Assembly: GCF_009674825.1 (NCBI RefSeq)
Contig: NZ_WKJH01000002.1
Coordinates: 248,001 to 312,000, forward strand
Direction: 5' to 3'
Length of the DNA: 64,000 bases
Source of the DNA: Maribacter luteus
GTDB taxonomy: Bacteria > Bacteroidota > Bacteroidia > Flavobacteriales > Flavobacteriaceae
The notes beneath the pieces were generated by a model that was not told the DNA's origin, searched no databases, and saw only the letters and a list, made by a program, of their open reading frames with translations. Positions within the stretch are counted from its first letter, which is position 1. Each line of letters opens with the position of its first letter. Shown here piece after piece: positions 1-9,853 of this stretch. Position numbers and translations under genes: made by a program.

Positions 1-1614
1 GGCCCCATAGTAATTGCGTTCCCTTAAATTGGTCTTGGCCCCATATAAGGTTACACCGTCCCTTTTTGTCGCTTCCCAATATTTTTTAGCATATCGGTCT
101 CTAGTTTCCAAGGATTCGTCTGACTTGGGATCAATAATGACTACATCACCTTTGAACCCAATTTCTTTCATGAGTTCTTCAATAATCTCTACATTTCCTA
201 ATAATATTGGAATCGCTATCCCTTCTTCATGAACGATCTGGGCAGCTTTTAAAACATCTAAATGATCCGCCTCGGCAAAAACTATCTTTTTAGGGTTTCT
301 TTTGGCCCTTTCATGAACCAAGCGAACCAATTTATTATCCGAACCTGATCGACGCAATAATTTTTCCCTGTATTTTGCCCAATCCTTGATGGGTTCTTTA
401 GCTACCCCACTCTCCATCGCCGCTTTTGCTATCGCCGGAGGAATCTCGGATATCAACCTGGGATCAAAAGGCTTGGGAATAATATAATCTTTACCAAAAG
501 TGAGCCTTGTTTCAGAATAAGCGATGTTCACTTGTTCTGGAACTGTTTGCTTGGTCAATTCTGCCAAGGCAACTACAGCGGCCATCTTCATTTCCTCATT
601 TATCTTCGTAGCCCTAACATCAAGAGCCCCTCTGAATATAAAAGGAAAACCCAATACATTGTTAACTTGGTTAGGATGATCCGATCTACCGGTTGCCATA
701 ATAATGTCCTTTCTGGTTTTTATGGCCAATTCATAGGAAATCTCTGGATCGGGATTGGCCAAAGCAAAAACGATAGGGTCCTTGGCCATGCTCTTCAACA
801 TTTTCGGAGATACTATATCGGCAATTGAAAGTCCTATGAAAACATCGGCATCTTTCATGGCCTCCGCTAACGTTTCAATGTTTCTTTCTGTGGCGAACTC
901 TAATTTTTCCGGGCTTAAATTTTCCCTACTTTTATGAATAACCCCTTTACTATCACACATTACTATATTTTCGGCTTTAGCCCCAAAGGCCTTGTAAAGC
1001 CTTGTACATGAGACGGCAGCAGCACCCGCTCCACTAATGACAATACGAGCATCCTCAATCTTTTTATTCGTAACGACCAAGGCATTCAATAAAGCTGCTG
1101 AGGATATGATGGCCGTACCATGCTGATCATCATGCATCACCGGGATATCCAGTTCTTCTTTAAGCCTTCTTTCTATTTCAAAAGCCTCAGGGGCTTTAAT
1201 GTCTTCTAAATTTATTCCTCCAAAAGTTGGTGCAATAATCTTTACGGTCTCAACGAACTTATCAACATCGGTAGTATCCAACTCTATATCAATTCCATCT
1301 ATATCCGCAAAAATCTTAAATAACAGACTTTTACCTTCCATTACCGGTTTAGAAGCCTCAGGACCTATATCACCCAACCCCAAAACCGCGGTGCCGTTGG
1401 AAATAATAGCAACCAAATTCCCCTTTGAAGTGTATTTGTAAACGTCATCGATATTTTTAGCTATCTCAAGACAAGGCTCTGCAACACCTGGTGAATACGC
1501 CAAGGCAAGATCGCGTTGGGTAGAATAACTTTTTGAGGGTATAATCTTAATTTTTCCCGGTTCGGGTTTGGCATGATAGATCAATGCCTCACTCCTTAAC
1601 TTCTTTTCGCTCAT
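1..1614 (-). CDS. maeB: NADP-dependent malic enzyme (MaeB type), C-terminus cut by window edge
   Basis: Oxidative decarboxylation of malate to pyruvate, yielding reduced nicotinamide cofactor; cytoplasmic, linking the TCA cycle to gluconeogenesis. The ATG is at 1614-1612 and 538 codons are open to the left edge, so there is no stop in view. Residues about 1-420 form the malic domain: an N-terminal segment with YSPGVAEPC, the metal-binding stretch MHDDQHGTA and an NAD(P)-binding segment with ISGAGAAAVSC. From about residue 430 the protein continues into a phosphotransacetylase-like domain (KIVFAEADHLDVL). Fused enzymes of this family are usually about 750-770 residues, so roughly 220 should lie outside the window. 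The fusion partner usually lacks phosphotransacetylase activity and acts in regulation (family knowledge). A TAnnTTTG box lies just upstream of the start. Confidence 0.95.
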   Translation of the reverse strand, partial: MSEKKLRSEALIYHAKPEPGKIKIIPSKSYSTQRDLALAYSPGVAEPCLEIAKNIDDVYKYTSKGNLVAIISNGTAVLGLGDIGPEASKPVMEGKSLLFKIFADIDGIDIELDTTDVDKFVETVKIIAPTFGGINLEDIKAPEAFEIERRLKEELDIPVMHDDQHGTAIISSAALLNALVVTNKKIEDARIVISGAGAAAVSCTRLYKAFGAKAENIVMCDSKGVIHKSRENLSPEKLEFATERNIETLAEAMKDADVFIGLSIADIVSPKMLKSMAKDPIVFALANPDPEISYELAIKTRKDIIMATGRSDHPNQVNNVLGFPFIFRGALDVRATKINEEMKMAAVVALAELTKQTVPEQVNIAYSETRLTFGKDYIIPKPFDPRLISEIPPAIAKAAMESGVAKEPIKDWAKYREKLLRRSGSDNKLVRLVHERAKRNPKKIVFAEADHLDVLKAAQIVHEEGIAIPILLGNVEIIEELMKEIGFKGDVVIIDPKSDESLETRDRYAKKYWEATKRDGVTLYGAKTNLRERNYYGA

Positions 1615-1631
1615 GATAAATTATTGTACGT

Positions 1632-1639
1632 CAAATTTA
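1632..1639 (-). promoter_or_regulatory. Candidate -7 box of the malic enzyme gene
   Basis: On the minus strand the sequence reads TAAATTTG, matching the Bacteroidota -7 consensus TAnnTTTG, and it ends 18 bases before the ATG. No convincing TTTG -33 box is seen at 17-20 bp, so the call rests on one element and would imply a short leader. Confidence 0.4.
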
Positions 1640-1760
1640 AAGGTAATATGTCGAAAAAAATAAGTTCTAGTCGCAAATATTACCTAAACAACCACATAGT
1701 ACTCGCTAAAAGTTGTGGGATAAACAATTAAGGATTAATAGATCCAAAGAAACGAATTTA

Positions 1761-3089
1761 TCAAAAATTTGAAACCTTGTTTTCTTCTTTGGAAACATTC
1801 AAACGCAGAGCCAATATCGCAGAAATTATAAAGAATACACCGGCAAATAACATGGCATTTATTGAATTGCCACCCAAGAGGTTTTTAAAGATCGGCCCAA
1901 AGGTCAATGTTTCTATTCCCATTGGTATTACGATCATCATATTCAATATACCCATGTACACCCCCCTTCTTTCCTGAGGTACTATTTTGGACACCATGGT
2001 ATAAGGTATACCCATCATGGCCGCCCATCCTATACCAAACAGGATCATAGGTATCAAGACATAAATAGGATCGGTAATGTAAGGAATCGACAATAAGGCA
2101 AGACCTGTACCCAATAAACTGGCGGCATATATTTTTTTACCTCCATATTTCAAGGTCAAAGGGACCAACATTAAGGCCACAACAATAGTTGCGATATTAT
2201 AGGTCGTGCTCATTTTAGCGGCCTGCGCGGCAGCTTCTGAAAGATCATAACCCATTGTTGTCCTGAACAAAGGGGTTATGAATTGCCAATAAACAAAAAG
2301 CGCATACCATTGAAAAAGATAAACGACAGAGAGTTTCCACATAAAAGACGGCATTTCTTTTACCGCCTTGGAGATTTCGATAAAAGGCATTTTGAAACGC
2401 TCGAGAAAAGGTAAAGCCTTATGCATATTTATTTCGGACAGCTCCTTGTCCGAAGGGGGGATCTCAGGAGTTTTCAGTACCGACCAGAGAATAGTTGCCA
2501 CAGACAATAAGGACCCAATAAAAAACGAATAGTACAACCATTTTGGTATGGTACCCACAACGTCGGTTACAGAATCACCACCGAACCAATCTTGAAACAA
2601 AAAAATGGAAGCATTGGCCAAAACAATACCTGCACCTACAAATAAACTCTGCATCTGGTACCCCAAACTCAATTGCTTTTCGGGTAATTTATCCCCAACA
2701 AAAGCCCTATACGGCTCCATGGCCATATTATTACCAACATCCAATATCCAAAGTAAACCGACAGCGAACCATAAGGCCGGGCTCAAAGGAAAAGCGAAAA
2801 GACACAAACTACCGATTATCGCCCCAATCAAGAAAAAAGGCTTTCTTCTTCCCCAACGAGGAGACCATGTTTTATCCGAAATAGCCCCGATTATGGGTTG
2901 AACCACCAAACCTGTTACCGGACCGGCAATATTCAAAATTGGCAACATATCTTCAGGAGCCCCTAAAAAAAGAAAAACCGGGTTTATTGCTGTTTGTTGT
3001 AGACCAAAACTAAATTGAATACCTAAAAATCCGACATTCATATTGAAAATTTGCCAAAAGCTCAGATTGGGTTTTTTAAGCATGTTCAT
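1761..3089 (-). CDS. MFS transporter, SLC45 / sugar-proton symporter-like
   Basis: Inner-membrane secondary transporter of the major facilitator superfamily. The 442 residues give about 12 hydrophobic segments. The loop after TM2-TM3 carries DKTWSPRWGRRKPF, the MFS signature loop in the form typical of the SLC45/plant sucrose transporter-like branch, which suggests a disaccharide or related sugar co-transported with protons. That substrate is inferred from family only. Flavobacterial members often sit next to glycoside hydrolases, but no such gene is nearby here, so the substrate cannot be read from context. Start at 3089 (MNML); an in-frame ATG two codons later is equally possible. It stands alone between malic enzyme and queG. 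Confidence 0.8.
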   Translation of the reverse strand: MNMLKKPNLSFWQIFNMNVGFLGIQFSFGLQQTAINPVFLFLGAPEDMLPILNIAGPVTGLVVQPIIGAISDKTWSPRWGRRKPFFLIGAIIGSLCLFAFPLSPALWFAVGLLWILDVGNNMAMEPYRAFVGDKLPEKQLSLGYQMQSLFVGAGIVLANASIFLFQDWFGGDSVTDVVGTIPKWLYYSFFIGSLLSVATILWSVLKTPEIPPSDKELSEINMHKALPFLERFKMPFIEISKAVKEMPSFMWKLSVVYLFQWYALFVYWQFITPLFRTTMGYDLSEAAAQAAKMSTTYNIATIVVALMLVPLTLKYGGKKIYAASLLGTGLALLSIPYITDPIYVLIPMILFGIGWAAMMGIPYTMVSKIVPQERRGVYMGILNMMIVIPMGIETLTFGPIFKNLLGGNSINAMLFAGVFFIISAILALRLNVSKEENKVSNF

Positions 3090-3205
3090 TTATTTCACGG
3101 TTTAATTACGAAATGACTGAAAAGATACCACAATAAACCATGAAATCGTAAAAATACAAACCAAACTACCTGAGTTGTCGAAACTCTATCGATTGCGGGG
3201 CGGAA

Positions 3206-4129
3206 TTATTTTTTCAAAAATGCGATATTTCGTTGCAATCCAGAAAATTTAGTTCGCTTTACTGCAGACTTTTTAAATACTTTTCTAAAAACATCTTCTG
3301 TTATTTCTTCCCAATCCTTTTTGGTCATTTCCAAAATATCAGGGTGTGGATCAAAAAGAGGTTCCTTATGTGGTTTTGAAAAACGGTTCCACGGACAAAC
3401 ATCTTGACACACATCACAACCGAACATCCAATCATCAAATTTACCTTTATAAGATAAGGGTATCTCATCTTTCAGTTCAATTGTAAAATATGAAATACAC
3501 TTACTACCATCAACCTCCTTTGGGCCAACTATGGCCTGTGTGGGGCATGCATCTATACATGCGGTGCAAGAACCGCAATGATCGGTGACCGGATGATCAT
3601 AATCCAACTCAAGGTCAACAATCAGTTCGGCAATAAAATAAAACGACCCTATTTTTTGGGTCAATAGGTTGCTATGTTTACCGATCCACCCCAACCCACT
3701 TTTTGCTGCCCAGGCCTTATCCAATACCGGGGCGGAATCTACAAAGGCCCGACCATTGACCTCCCCGATATTTTCTGTTATAAATTCTTGGAGTAACTTT
3801 AATTTGGATTTAATTATATGATGATAATCCTGACCATAGGCGTATTTCGATACTTTATAGGTTCCTTCTCTTTGTTTATCTTCAGGATAATAATTCAATA
3901 ACATGGAAATAACCGATTTAGAACCCTCGACCAATTTGGTAGGATCTAACCGCTTGTCAAAATGATTCGCCATATACTGCATTTCGCCATGCATATTTTC
4001 TTTCAACCATTTTTCCAACCTAGGAGCTTCCTCCTCTAAAAATTCGGCCTTGGAGATACCACAAGACAAAAAACCGAGGCGTTTGGCTTCGGATTTTATC
4101 AATTGGGTATATTTAGATTTATGGCTCAA
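3206..4129 (-). CDS. queG: Epoxyqueuosine reductase QueG (TTG start)
   Basis: Last step of queuosine synthesis: cobalamin-dependent reduction of epoxyqueuosine to queuosine in the wobble position of GUN-anticodon tRNAs; cytoplasmic. The 307 residues show the QueG signature around D131 ([11 protein letters not shown], then [11 protein letters not shown]). Two ferredoxin-like [4Fe-4S] motifs follow: C185-x2-C-x2-C-x3-C195-P, and C238-x2-C-x3-C245-P with C211 nearby. The start codon is TTG at 4129-4127. Its last two bases are the start of the TGA stop of ruvB (TTGA overlap), which implies translational coupling. Length agrees with flavobacterial homologues starting at the same KSKYTQ region. Second gene of a ruvB-queG pair. 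Confidence 0.93.
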   Translation of the reverse strand: MSHKSKYTQLIKSEAKRLGFLSCGISKAEFLEEEAPRLEKWLKENMHGEMQYMANHFDKRLDPTKLVEGSKSVISMLLNYYPEDKQREGTYKVSKYAYGQDYHHIIKSKLKLLQEFITENIGEVNGRAFVDSAPVLDKAWAAKSGLGWIGKHSNLLTQKIGSFYFIAELIVDLELDYDHPVTDHCGSCTACIDACPTQAIVGPKEVDGSKCISYFTIELKDEIPLSYKGKFDDWMFGCDVCQDVCPWNRFSKPHKEPLFDPHPDILEMTKKDWEEITEDVFRKVFKKSAVKRTKFSGLQRNIAFLKK

Positions 4130-5148
4130 AAGAGTCCGGGTTGAGTACCTCCCTTAACTCGGCCCAAATGTTTATAGGCCAATTCGGTCACCTCTCTTCC
4201 TCTTGGGGTCCGCATTATGAATCCCTGCTGAATCAAAAAAGGTTCATAAACCTCTTCAATGGTTTCCGCACTTTCAGAAACTGCGGTGGCCAAAGTGGTA
4301 ATACCCACAGGCCCCCCTTTGAATTTATCGATTATGGTCGTTAGGATCTTATTATCCATTTCATCAAGACCATGGGCATCTACATTCAACGCTTTTAGGC
4401 TGTATCTAGATATTTCCATATCAATACTACCATTACCTTTAATTTGCGCAAAATCGCGAACCCTTCGTAATAGGGCATTACAAATTCTTGGTGTGCCCCT
4501 ACTACGCCCGGCTATTTCAATGGCAGCATCTTGGGAAATGGGCACTTTTAGGATTTCGGCACTACGTTCCACTATAGTAGACAACAATTCAGTAGAATAG
4601 TATTGCAACCTACTTTGGATACCGAACCTAGCCCTCATTGGCGAGGTAAGTAGGCCTGAACGGGTCGTGGCCCCTATCAACGTAAACGGATTCAAATTAA
4701 TCTGTACAGATCGGGCATTTGGCCCGGTTTCTATCATGATATCGATTTTATAGTCCTCCATCGCGGAATACAGATATTCCTCCACTATGGGACTCAATCT
4801 ATGAATCTCATCAATAAACAGGACATCCCGCTCCTGTAGGTTCGTTAAAAGACCGGCCAAATCCCCAGGTTTATCAAGAACCGGCCCTGAGGTAATTTTT
4901 ATACCTACTCCGAGTTCATTGGCGAGAATATGGGCCAAGGTCGTTTTTCCCAATCCGGGAGGACCATGAAACAAGGTATGGTCCAATGCTTCATCCCTTT
5001 GATTGGCCGCTTCAACAAAAACCTTAAGATTTTCGAGCACTTGTTCCTGCCCGGTAAAGTCATCAAATGTTACCGGTCTCAGCGCCCTTTCTATATCAAT
5101 CTCCTCAGGTGAAAAGTTACCTGTAGTCGGATCCAAATACTCATTCAT
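4126..5148 (-). CDS. ruvB: Holliday junction branch migration helicase RuvB
   Basis: Hexameric AAA+ motor that with RuvA drives branch migration of Holliday junctions. The 340 residues are full length. Visible elements are Walker [10 protein letters not shown] at 62-70, Walker B FIDEIHRL at 111-118, sensor 1 GATTRSG, and a C-terminal winged-helix segment ([15 protein letters not shown]). The start at 5148 (MNEYLDPTT) is the first ATG and gives the expected N-terminus. It overlaps queG by four bases. On the minus strand TATCTTTG at 5163-5156 is a plausible -7 box, only seven bases upstream, which would give an almost leaderless mRNA. It is divergent from pckA. Confidence 0.97.
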   Translation of the reverse strand: MNEYLDPTTGNFSPEEIDIERALRPVTFDDFTGQEQVLENLKVFVEAANQRDEALDHTLFHGPPGLGKTTLAHILANELGVGIKITSGPVLDKPGDLAGLLTNLQERDVLFIDEIHRLSPIVEEYLYSAMEDYKIDIMIETGPNARSVQINLNPFTLIGATTRSGLLTSPMRARFGIQSRLQYYSTELLSTIVERSAEILKVPISQDAAIEIAGRSRGTPRICNALLRRVRDFAQIKGNGSIDMEISRYSLKALNVDAHGLDEMDNKILTTIIDKFKGGPVGITTLATAVSESAETIEEVYEPFLIQQGFIMRTPRGREVTELAYKHLGRVKGGTQPGLF

Positions 5149-5236
5149 ATAAAAACAAAGATAGTGAAAATCATATGTTAAAAATCACTTCAAATTGACC
5201 ATATATATCGTTATAGTTGATTAACTTGTAACAATC

Positions 5237-5273
5237 ATGACAATTGTCATCTTTTTTACGGCGAAAATTGTCA
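5237..5273. promoter_or_regulatory. Candidate operator upstream of pckA: perfect 14-bp palindrome plus a half-site
   Basis: ATGACAATTGTCAT at 5237-5250 is a perfect palindrome. Its half-site AATTGTCA recurs in the same orientation at 5266-5273, 24 bp further on. Both lie in the divergent ruvB/pckA spacer, 60-96 bases before the pckA ATG. The arrangement is that of a dimeric repressor or activator site. The protein that binds it is unknown. Confidence 0.45.
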
Positions 5274-5332
5274 AAATTTGCATAGAAATTAAAAACGAGA
5301 ATTATTTAACAACCATTTTAAAGCAGAAAACA

Positions 5333-6919
5333 ATGTCAACAGCATTTAGTCTTAAAAAGTACGGTATCGATACCGAGAAAATTTACAGGAACAGCAGCGT
5401 TCCCGTGTTATATGAACTTGGCCTTCGTTTGGAAAAAGGAACTGCTATTTCCGATGTAGGTGCATTAATGACCTACTCCGGTGAAAAAACAGGACGTAGT
5501 CCAAAAGATAAAAGAATAGTACGTCATCCTGATTCTGAAAAGAACATTGATTGGGGTAGTATAAATATGGGATTGGATGAGCACACTTTCATGGTAAACC
5601 ACGAAAGAGCTCTTGATTATTTAAACACACGTGACCACCTTTTCGTTGTTGATGCTTTCGCTGGATGGGATCCAAACTATAGAATCAAAACAAGAATCGT
5701 TTGTACAAGGGCATACCACGCATTGTTCATGCAGAACATGTTGATCATGCCTACAAAAGAAGAATTGGCCAATTTCGGTGAGCCTGATTACGTTATTTTC
5801 AACGCAGGACAATTCCCAGCAAACCGTTACACTTCTGAAATGACCTCTAAGACCAGTGTCGATTTGAACCTTGAACGTAAGGAAATCGTCATCCTTGGTT
5901 CTGAATATGCAGGTGAAATGAAAAAAGGAATCTTCTCTGTAATGAACTACTTAATGCCATTACAAGGAGTATTACCAATGCACTGTTCTGCCAACGTTGG
6001 TGAAAAAGATGATGTAACCATCCTTTTCGGTCTTTCCGGAACAGGAAAAACAACTTTAAGTGCTGATCCAAAACGTAGATTGATCGGTGATGATGAGCAT
6101 TGCTGGACTGAACAAGGAACTTTCAACATTGAAGGTGGATGTTATGCCAAAGCCATTGACTTAACCCCTGAAAATGAGCCAGATATTTTCAATGCCATTC
6201 GTTTTGGAACCGTTTTGGAAAATGTGGTTTATGACAAGGATTCAAGAAAAGTTGATTACACGGATACTTCAATAACCGAAAACACAAGAGCCTCTTACCC
6301 TATCAATTTCATTGATAACGTACAGATTCCTTGTGTTGCCGGACACCCTGAAAATGTAATATTCCTAACTTGTGATGCCTTTGGTGTATTACCTCCAGTA
6401 AGTAAACTTACTCCAGAACAGGCTAGTTACCACTTTATCTCCGGTTATACCGCTAAGATGGCAGGTACTGAGATGGGTATTACAGAACCAACCCCTAACT
6501 TCAGTGCTTGTTTCGGAGCTGCCTTTATGATGTGGCACCCTAACAAATATGCTGAATTGTTAGCTGAGAAAATCAAGACCCACAAGGCTAATGCTTGGTT
6601 GATCAACACTGGTTGGACAGGTAGTGGTTCTAGGATGAAATTGAAATACACAAGGGCTATGGTTGATGCTATCCACAATCACTCTTTCGACAATGTTGAA
6701 TTTGTGACAGATGAAGCATTCGGATTCCAAATCCCAACAAGTTGCCCTAACGTACCTTCTGAGGTATTGATTCCAAGAAACACTTGGGAAGACAAAGAGA
6801 AGTATGAAGCTACTAAATTGAAACTTATCAAGTTATTCAATGAAAACTTCAAAAAATTCGAAGCAAACACAAACCCTGAGATTATAGCAGCTGGCCCAAA
6901 AGAGGGTGTTGCACTATAA
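5333..6919 (+). CDS. pckA: Phosphoenolpyruvate carboxykinase (ATP)
   Basis: Converts oxaloacetate and ATP to phosphoenolpyruvate, CO2 and ADP; the committed cytoplasmic step of gluconeogenesis. The 528 residues match the ATP-dependent family. PCK kinase-1a GLSGTGKTTLSA starts near residue 233, and the metal-binding kinase-2 stretch IGDDEHCW follows. The substrate-binding region has SGEKTGRSPKDKR near the N-terminus and the later segment TAKMAGTEMG. The reading frame is open further upstream to 5237, but that extension covers the palindromic operator-like element and has no family similarity. The ATG at 5333 (MSTAFSLKKYG) is therefore chosen. It is monocistronic, ending in a strong hairpin terminator. 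Confidence 0.96.
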   Translation: MSTAFSLKKYGIDTEKIYRNSSVPVLYELGLRLEKGTAISDVGALMTYSGEKTGRSPKDKRIVRHPDSEKNIDWGSINMGLDEHTFMVNHERALDYLNTRDHLFVVDAFAGWDPNYRIKTRIVCTRAYHALFMQNMLIMPTKEELANFGEPDYVIFNAGQFPANRYTSEMTSKTSVDLNLERKEIVILGSEYAGEMKKGIFSVMNYLMPLQGVLPMHCSANVGEKDDVTILFGLSGTGKTTLSADPKRRLIGDDEHCWTEQGTFNIEGGCYAKAIDLTPENEPDIFNAIRFGTVLENVVYDKDSRKVDYTDTSITENTRASYPINFIDNVQIPCVAGHPENVIFLTCDAFGVLPPVSKLTPEQASYHFISGYTAKMAGTEMGITEPTPNFSACFGAAFMMWHPNKYAELLAEKIKTHKANAWLINTGWTGSGSRMKLKYTRAMVDAIHNHSFDNVEFVTDEAFGFQIPTSCPNVPSEVLIPRNTWEDKEKYEATKLKLIKLFNENFKKFEANTNPEIIAAGPKEGVAL

Positions 6920-6945
6920 TCCCAACCAATACTCTTTTTTAAACC

Positions 6946-6977
6946 AAAATCCCCATTGCCAAGGCAATGGGGATTTT
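6946..6977. terminator. Bidirectional terminator between pckA and the GIN-domain gene
   Basis: A 15-bp perfect stem (AAAATCCCCATTGCC and its complement) encloses two bases and is followed by a T-rich tail on the plus strand. The preceding A-run gives a T-run on the minus strand. It lies between the convergent ends of pckA and the GIN-domain gene. Confidence 0.9.
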
Positions 6978-7008
6978 CTTTTTCCACAAATACCGGGGCC
7001 AATCCTTT

Positions 7009-7830
7009 TTAATTTTCCTTATGCAATTGTGATGTATCCAAAAAATCCTTTATGACTATTTTAGGGTTACCATATAATTGCGTCTTTGCCGAACCTTTTG
7101 AAGACAGATCAAATTCTTCGATTGCCTTAAGTTTTGTATTGGGTGAACCTTCTAAGTAGGCCACTACCTTTGTCGCTTCCACTTTTTCAGCTTTTAAGTT
7201 AGAATTATCATATAATTCAACCGCAAGCATATCAGTATTTCCTTCAACCTTGGCACTGGCATTATCATACATATGAATGGTATTCGATGTACCTACGGTA
7301 TATATGCGGGCATCGACCCTATCCTTTAGGGAAATTTTCAATGAATCACTGGCCAAATTAAAATCCCCCGAGCTCATACCTTCCATATTTACATCCATTA
7401 TCGGGGCAGTGGCATTCAATTCCAACCTGGAAGGCCCATAAGTATTCACTACAAACCTGTCCGAAGAAATAACATCCTTCATATTAATCTTTCCATCTAG
7501 CATGGTAATCGCCTCTAATTCGGTATAATTAACAACGATTTCCAGCTTCTTTTTTGAGGTTATCTTGTAAAAAGCACTAATGACCAGAGTACTATCGACT
7601 ACCTTAAACTTAAGCACATCGACCAAATTATCATCAGCATTAATGACATAAGCGTTATCAGAGCCTCTCTGAAGCACTATTTCTAAGTCATCTATCAGTT
7701 TAACGCCATTAAAGTAAGGAAGTTCCTCACGAACTTCTATTACGTTCTTACTGCCTTTAATTTTGGGTTTTCTTTGTGCGAAAGTCTGATAACAGACCAA
7801 AAGCACGATCAGTGTGATAATTTTTTTCAT
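7009..7830 (-). CDS. Exported GIN-domain (DUF2807) protein
   Basis: Head GIN domain / DUF2807 protein, a family of exported proteins with a right-handed beta-helix-like fold that is abundant in Bacteroidota. The biochemical role is not established. The start is placed at 7830 (MKKIITLIVLLVCYQTFAQ), which gives a clean signal peptide ending in AQ. The reading frame extends to 7872 but would put 14 residues before the signal. The mature part (about residues 25-273) alternates short beta-strands and polar residues, with the DUF2807 pattern PYFNGVKLIDDLEIVLQRG near the N-terminus. There is no lipobox, so the product is probably periplasmic or surface-exposed. It is a single gene between two hairpins. 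Confidence 0.8.
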   Translation of the reverse strand: MKKIITLIVLLVCYQTFAQRKPKIKGSKNVIEVREELPYFNGVKLIDDLEIVLQRGSDNAYVINADDNLVDVLKFKVVDSTLVISAFYKITSKKKLEIVVNYTELEAITMLDGKINMKDVISSDRFVVNTYGPSRLELNATAPIMDVNMEGMSSGDFNLASDSLKISLKDRVDARIYTVGTSNTIHMYDNASAKVEGNTDMLAVELYDNSNLKAEKVEATKVVAYLEGSPNTKLKAIEEFDLSSKGSAKTQLYGNPKIVIKDFLDTSQLHKEN

Positions 7831-7943
7831 TTCAATGGTGTGTGTTTTTATGATTAAAAGCGCCATGTTCATTACCTAACGCCATTTAATTTGACTAAAT
7901 ATATCATAAAAAAGCCAAATCAACTTCTTGGGTAATATCAAAA

Positions 7944-7974
7944 AAAATGCCCAACTCAGTGAATTGGGCATTTT
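7944..7974 (-). terminator. Terminator at the end of the act-cox operon
   Basis: The arms AAAATGCCCAA and TTGGGCATTTT form an 11-bp stem with a 9-base loop. On the minus strand the stem is followed by seven T residues. It lies 22 bases after the coxA stop and marks the end of the roughly 12-kb respiratory operon. Confidence 0.88.
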
Positions 7975-7995
7975 ATATATGGTTAATTTAGATAT

Positions 7996-9822
7996 TTAAT
8001 GGTTTTCCTCTTCTTCATTATCCCCCAAGGGTACATTCTGAGGAATAAAATCTTGCCCTGGAATTACATATTCACCATCTTCACCGGTTTTGCTATAATC
8101 ATATGCCCATCGATAAACATGGGGAATAGCCCCTGGCCAGTTACCGTGTACATGTTCTTGAGGTGTTGTCCACTCCAAAGTGTTGGACTTCCATGGGTTC
8201 TTAGGACCTATTTTACCATAGAACATACTATAGATGAAATTCCCTAAGAAAACCAACTGTGCAAGTCCGGCTATTAAAGCAAAAACTGTCATCAGCACCT
8301 GAACATCGGTCAATTCATCGAACATTGGAAAAGCCGTATTCTCATAATATCTTCGTGGCACCCCGGCCATTCCGACAAAATGCATGGGGAAGAACACCCC
8401 ATAGGCACATATAGCGGTTATCCAAAAATGTACATACCCTAAGTTCTTGTTCATCATTTTGCCCTCGAACATCTTTGGGAACCAATGGTAGATACCTGCG
8501 AATACCCCGTAAAGGGCAGAAATACCCATTACCAAGTGAAAGTGGGCAACAACAAAATAAGTATCGTGCACATTAATATCCAAAGTACTATCCCCTAGGA
8601 TAATACCTGTAAGCCCCCCAGTTATAAAGGTAGAAACCAAGCCAATAGAGAATAACATAGCCGGATTCAATTGCAAGTTACCTTTCCATAGGGTTGTTAT
8701 ATAGTTAAAGGCCTTAACCGCAGAAGGTATGGCAATCAACAAAGTCGTGAATGTAAATACAGAACCCAAGAACGGATTCATCCCAGAAATGAACATATGG
8801 TGCCCCCATACAATGGTAGACAAGAAAGCTATTGCAATAATAGAAGCGATCATGGCCCTATAACCAAAGATAGGTTTACGCGCATTGGTCGACATAACCT
8901 CAGAGGTAATTCCCAATGCGGGCAACAATACGATGTAAACTTCAGGGTGACCCAAGAACCAAAAAAGATGCTCGTACAAAACAGGTGATCCACCTTGATA
9001 ATGCAACACCTCCCCTTGGATAAATATATCGGATAGGAAGAACGAAGTACCGAAACTTCTATCCATAATCAACAAAAGCGCTGCTGACAATAATACCGGA
9101 AACGATACTACACCTATAATTGCCGTAACAAAGAATGCCCAGATCGTCAATGGCAATCTGGTCATTGACATACCCTTTGTTCTTAGGTTAATTACGGTTA
9201 CAATATAATTCAAAGAACCTAAAAGGGATGACGCAATGAATATGGCCATGGCCACCAACCAAAGGGTCATACCCAACCCTGAACCTGGCTGTGCCATTGG
9301 AAGGGCACTTAAAGGTGGATAAATCGTCCAACCAGCAGCCGCAGGTCCCGCCTCTATGAACAAAGAAGAGAGCATAACCACACAAGATATAAAGAACAAC
9401 CAATAGGAAACCATGTTTAAAAAACCTGATGCCATATCACGTGCCCCGATCTGTAAAGGAATAAGCAGGTTACTGAACGTACCGCTTAATCCGGCCGTAA
9501 GTACGAAAAACACCATAATGGTACCATGAATCGTTACCAAGGCTAAATATATATCAGCATCCATGACACCTCCCGGTGCCCATTTACCTAACAATGCCTC
9601 GAAAACCGAAAATGATTCCCCTGGCCATGCCAGTTGCATCCTAAATAATAATGACATTGCAATACCGATAAAGCCCATAAACAAAACCCCAGTAATCAAA
9701 TACTGTTTTGCTATCATTTTATGGTCTTGACTAAAAATGTATTTGGTCACAAAAGTCTCCTTGTGATGATGCCCGTGATCATCTGCGTGGTCTTCTATAT
9801 GTGCATGTGCTGTGGCCGACAT
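7996..9822 (-). CDS. ctaD: Cytochrome c oxidase subunit I
   Basis: Catalytic subunit of the haem-copper oxidase: reduces O2 to water and pumps protons; 12-helix inner-membrane protein. The 608 residues show the low-spin haem ligand region TIHGTIMVFF near residue 95, the CuB/cross-link segment HPEVYIVLLP near 291, and the haem a/a3 ligand stretch VHDTYFVVAHFHLVMG near 418-433. The N-terminus is rich in histidine (AHAHIEDHADDHGHHH), which is not needed for catalysis and might bind copper or another metal. It is the last gene of the act-cox operon and follows coxB by 31 bases. Subunit III is not in the window. Confidence 0.97.
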   Translation of the reverse strand: MSATAHAHIEDHADDHGHHHKETFVTKYIFSQDHKMIAKQYLITGVLFMGFIGIAMSLLFRMQLAWPGESFSVFEALLGKWAPGGVMDADIYLALVTIHGTIMVFFVLTAGLSGTFSNLLIPLQIGARDMASGFLNMVSYWLFFISCVVMLSSLFIEAGPAAAGWTIYPPLSALPMAQPGSGLGMTLWLVAMAIFIASSLLGSLNYIVTVINLRTKGMSMTRLPLTIWAFFVTAIIGVVSFPVLLSAALLLIMDRSFGTSFFLSDIFIQGEVLHYQGGSPVLYEHLFWFLGHPEVYIVLLPALGITSEVMSTNARKPIFGYRAMIASIIAIAFLSTIVWGHHMFISGMNPFLGSVFTFTTLLIAIPSAVKAFNYITTLWKGNLQLNPAMLFSIGLVSTFITGGLTGIILGDSTLDINVHDTYFVVAHFHLVMGISALYGVFAGIYHWFPKMFEGKMMNKNLGYVHFWITAICAYGVFFPMHFVGMAGVPRRYYENTAFPMFDELTDVQVLMTVFALIAGLAQLVFLGNFIYSMFYGKIGPKNPWKSNTLEWTTPQEHVHGNWPGAIPHVYRWAYDYSKTGEDGEYVIPGQDFIPQNVPLGDNEEEENH

Positions 9823-9853
9823 AAATATTTCTTTTTTTTATTTTTTAGTAATT

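Noticed and set aside
5237-5332. Earlier in-frame start for pckA
   Set aside because: The 32 extra residues cover the palindrome and leader and do not resemble any PEP carboxykinase N-terminus.
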